Assembly (NCBI GenBank): GCA_947471105.1
Contig: CANIYB010000097.1
Location: 1-7,972 of the forward strand
Length of the DNA stretch: 7,972 nt
Direction of reading: 5' to 3'
Source of the DNA: Cytophagaceae bacterium
GTDB taxonomy: Bacteria; Bacteroidota; Bacteroidia; Cytophagales; Spirosomataceae
The notes below the pieces were generated by a model. It searched no databases. It was not told where the DNA came from and saw nothing but the letters and a program-made list of their open reading frames with translations. How positions within the stretch are numbered: position 1 is the first letter of the stretch; each line of letters starts with the position of its first letter. Positions 6,308 through 7,972 of this stretch are shown here, piece by piece. The position numbers and the translations under genes were made by a program.

Positions 6308-7972
6308 TTAGTTTTCAACAGAAGCGCGATATGCTTCGGTAGCTGCCTCTGTTTCAGCGGCTACTTTTTTCGCTTCTAATTGCCTTAATTCATCAACCGA
6401 AGTCACTAAGATGTCTTTGTAACGACGAAGACCCGTTCCCGCAGGGATTAAATGTCCTACGATTACGTTCTCTTTCAAGCCATCTAAAGTATCTACTTTT
6501 GCACGAATCGAAGCCTCAGAAAGTACTTTCGTAGTTTCCTGGAACGATGCCGCAGAGATGAATGATTCTGTTCCTAAGGACGCTTGTGTGATACCTTGCA
6601 AGTTAGCAGATGATACCGCCGCAGCTGCATCACGTACTTTCATGATTTTCATATCACGACGTTTTAAAGATGAATTCTCATCACGCAATGCACGTGCTGA
6701 TAAAATCATTCCCGCCTTATACTTTTCAGAATCTCCCGCTTCTATTATGACTTTCTTATCTAAGATCAAATCATTTTCCTCACGGAATACGAAACGATCT
6801 ACATTTTGTCCTTGTAAGAATTGAGTATCACCTGGTTCTAAAATTTCAACTTTCTGCATCATTTGACGTACAATACATTCAATATGCTTATCATTGATTT
6901 TTACCCCCTGTAGGCGATATACATCTTGGATTTCATTCACTAAATATTCTTGAACGGCTGTTGGCCCTTTAATTTTCAAGATATCTGATGGCGTAATCGC
7001 ACCATCAGAAAGTGGAGTACCCGCACGTACGAAGTCATTGTTTTGTACCAAAATGAATCGAGTCAATGGCACTAAATAATGACGTTCAGTTCCTTCTTTT
7101 GGTGTTACGATAATTTCACGGTTACCACGTTTGATGATACCATATGAAATTACCCCGTCAATTTCAGAAACAACCGCAGGATTAGATGGGTTACGCGCCT
7201 CAAATAATTCCGTTACACGAGGAAGACCTCCTGTAATATCACGGGTTTTACCTGCCGCACGAGGAATCTTAGCGATAATTTGACCCGCCTTAATTTTATC
7301 CCCAATACTAATTGCTAAACGCGCTCCTACTGGTACGTTATACACTAAATCTTCTTTGCCTTTTGATACAACAAGTACAGATGGGTTTTTAGTCTTATCC
7401 TTAGATTCGATAATTACCTTTTCACGCATACCTGTTTGCTCATCCGCCTCTTCTTTGTAGGTATTGTTTTCCTCAATAGCCTCAAATTCAATTTTACCTT
7501 CAGCTTCAGAAAGAATTACCGCATTATATGGATCCCAAGCACAAATCTCGTCTCCCTTCTTAATCGTCTGGCCTTCCTTAACTCGTAAGAATGAACCATA
7601 AGGAATATTAGAAGAAATTAATATTTGCTTATTCGCTGGATTTAAGATTTGAATCTCACCTGAACGACCCATCACGATTTCCACTGGATTTCCTTCCGCG
7701 TCCGTCGAACTTACCGAACGAACTTCTTCAAAATTCAAAACTCCATCAAATTTCGCTTTCACGCTCGCATCTAATGAAACGTTTTGTGCAGTACCACCCA
7801 CGTGGAATGTACGTAATGTCAACTGTGTTCCTGGCTCACCAATGGACTGAGATGCAATTACACCTACAGCCTCACCTAAATTAACCATGGCCGCAGTAGC
7901 TAAGTTACGTCCGTAACATTTAGCACACACACCACTTCTCGTTTCGCAAGTTAATACCGAACGAATTTCAAC
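6308..7972 (-). CDS. rpoC: DNA-directed RNA polymerase subunit beta', C-terminal part (5' end outside window)
   Basis: These are the last 554 codons of the catalytic beta' subunit of RNA polymerase; Bacteroidota RpoC is about 1,430 residues, so roughly the first 60% is outside the window. The frame is open from base 7972, and there is no true start here. The fragment begins VEIRSVLTCETRSGVCAKCYG, which carries three of the four cysteines of the second zinc site (E. coli Cys888, 895 and 898). The bridge-adjacent and trigger-loop block follows, with GEAVGVIASQSIGEPGTQ and LTLRTFHVGG; the catalytic Arg and His of the trigger loop are fragment residues 54 and 57. The E. coli Met932 position is Leu here. 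The C-terminal clamp region LKENVIVGHLIPAGTGL is near the end, as in other RpoC proteins. A GTG at 7930 is only an internal valine codon. The stop TAA at 6308 is followed by a terminator. Confidence 0.98.
   Translation of the reverse strand, partial: VEIRSVLTCETRSGVCAKCYGRNLATAAMVNLGEAVGVIASQSIGEPGTQLTLRTFHVGGTAQNVSLDASVKAKFDGVLNFEEVRSVSSTDAEGNPVEIVMGRSGEIQILNPANKQILISSNIPYGSFLRVKEGQTIKKGDEICAWDPYNAVILSEAEGKIEFEAIEENNTYKEEADEQTGMREKVIIESKDKTKNPSVLVVSKGKEDLVYNVPVGARLAISIGDKIKAGQIIAKIPRAAGKTRDITGGLPRVTELFEARNPSNPAVVSEIDGVISYGIIKRGNREIIVTPKEGTERHYLVPLTRFILVQNNDFVRAGTPLSDGAITPSDILKIKGPTAVQEYLVNEIQDVYRLQGVKINDKHIECIVRQMMQKVEILEPGDTQFLQGQNVDRFVFREENDLILDKKVIIEAGDSEKYKAGMILSARALRDENSSLKRRDMKIMKVRDAAAAVSSANLQGITQASLGTESFISAASFQETTKVLSEASIRAKVDTLDGLKENVIVGHLIPAGTGLRRYKDILVTSVDELRQLEAKKVAAETEAATEAYRASVEN

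Noticed and set aside
6558..6824. 88-codon plus-strand open frame
   Set aside because: Antisense to the conserved C-terminal region of rpoC; no recognisable features.
7928..7930. GTG as a start codon for a separate protein
   Set aside because: The same frame continues upstream to the window edge and encodes the RpoC zinc-site cysteines, so this is an internal valine codon.

Overview
The window is densely packed, and every gene I can support lies on the minus strand, so it reads from high to low coordinates. The organism is most likely a member of the Bacteroidota, possibly of the Cytophagales/Sphingobacteriales type. Four things point there: Bacteroidota-like RpoC and KDPG aldolase sequences, a DUF3467 gene directly after rpoC (an arrangement I recall from this phylum), low GC, and no clear Shine-Dalgarno sequence in front of most starts. 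Genus-level placement is not possible from this sequence alone.

Layout in transcription order: (1) 7972-6308, the last 554 codons of rpoC (RNA polymerase beta' subunit), with its 5' part outside the window. (2) 6290-6251, a GC-rich hairpin with a T-tract, which is a convincing rho-independent terminator. (3) 6234-5914, a small DUF3467 protein. (4) 5913-5800, a 114-base AT-rich spacer, the longest non-coding stretch here, carrying two inverted repeats and a LacI-operator-like palindrome. (5) 5799-1, five closely spaced genes: uxaB (tagaturonate reductase), uxaC (uronate isomerase), kdgK (2-keto-3-deoxygluconate kinase), eda (KDPG aldolase) and an ExuT-like hexuronate transporter of the major facilitator superfamily, which runs off the left edge.

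The five genes form a D-galacturonate (pectin monomer) uptake and catabolism operon. The transporter brings in hexuronate. UxaC isomerises galacturonate to tagaturonate, and UxaB reduces it to altronate. Altronate dehydratase (UxaA) should then give 2-keto-3-deoxygluconate, but no uxaA lies in the window. KdgK phosphorylates that product to KDPG, and Eda cleaves KDPG to pyruvate and glyceraldehyde 3-phosphate. Gaps of 2 to 26 bases between genes suggest one transcript started in the 5800-5913 spacer.

I see no mobile element, CRISPR array, tRNA, rRNA or phage gene. This is an ordinary chromosomal region: a core transcription locus followed by a sugar-acid operon. The points worth a second look are the regulatory repeats before uxaB, the terminator between rpoC and the DUF3467 gene, the missing dehydratase, and the divergent UxaB. 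I found no evidence for a novel system.
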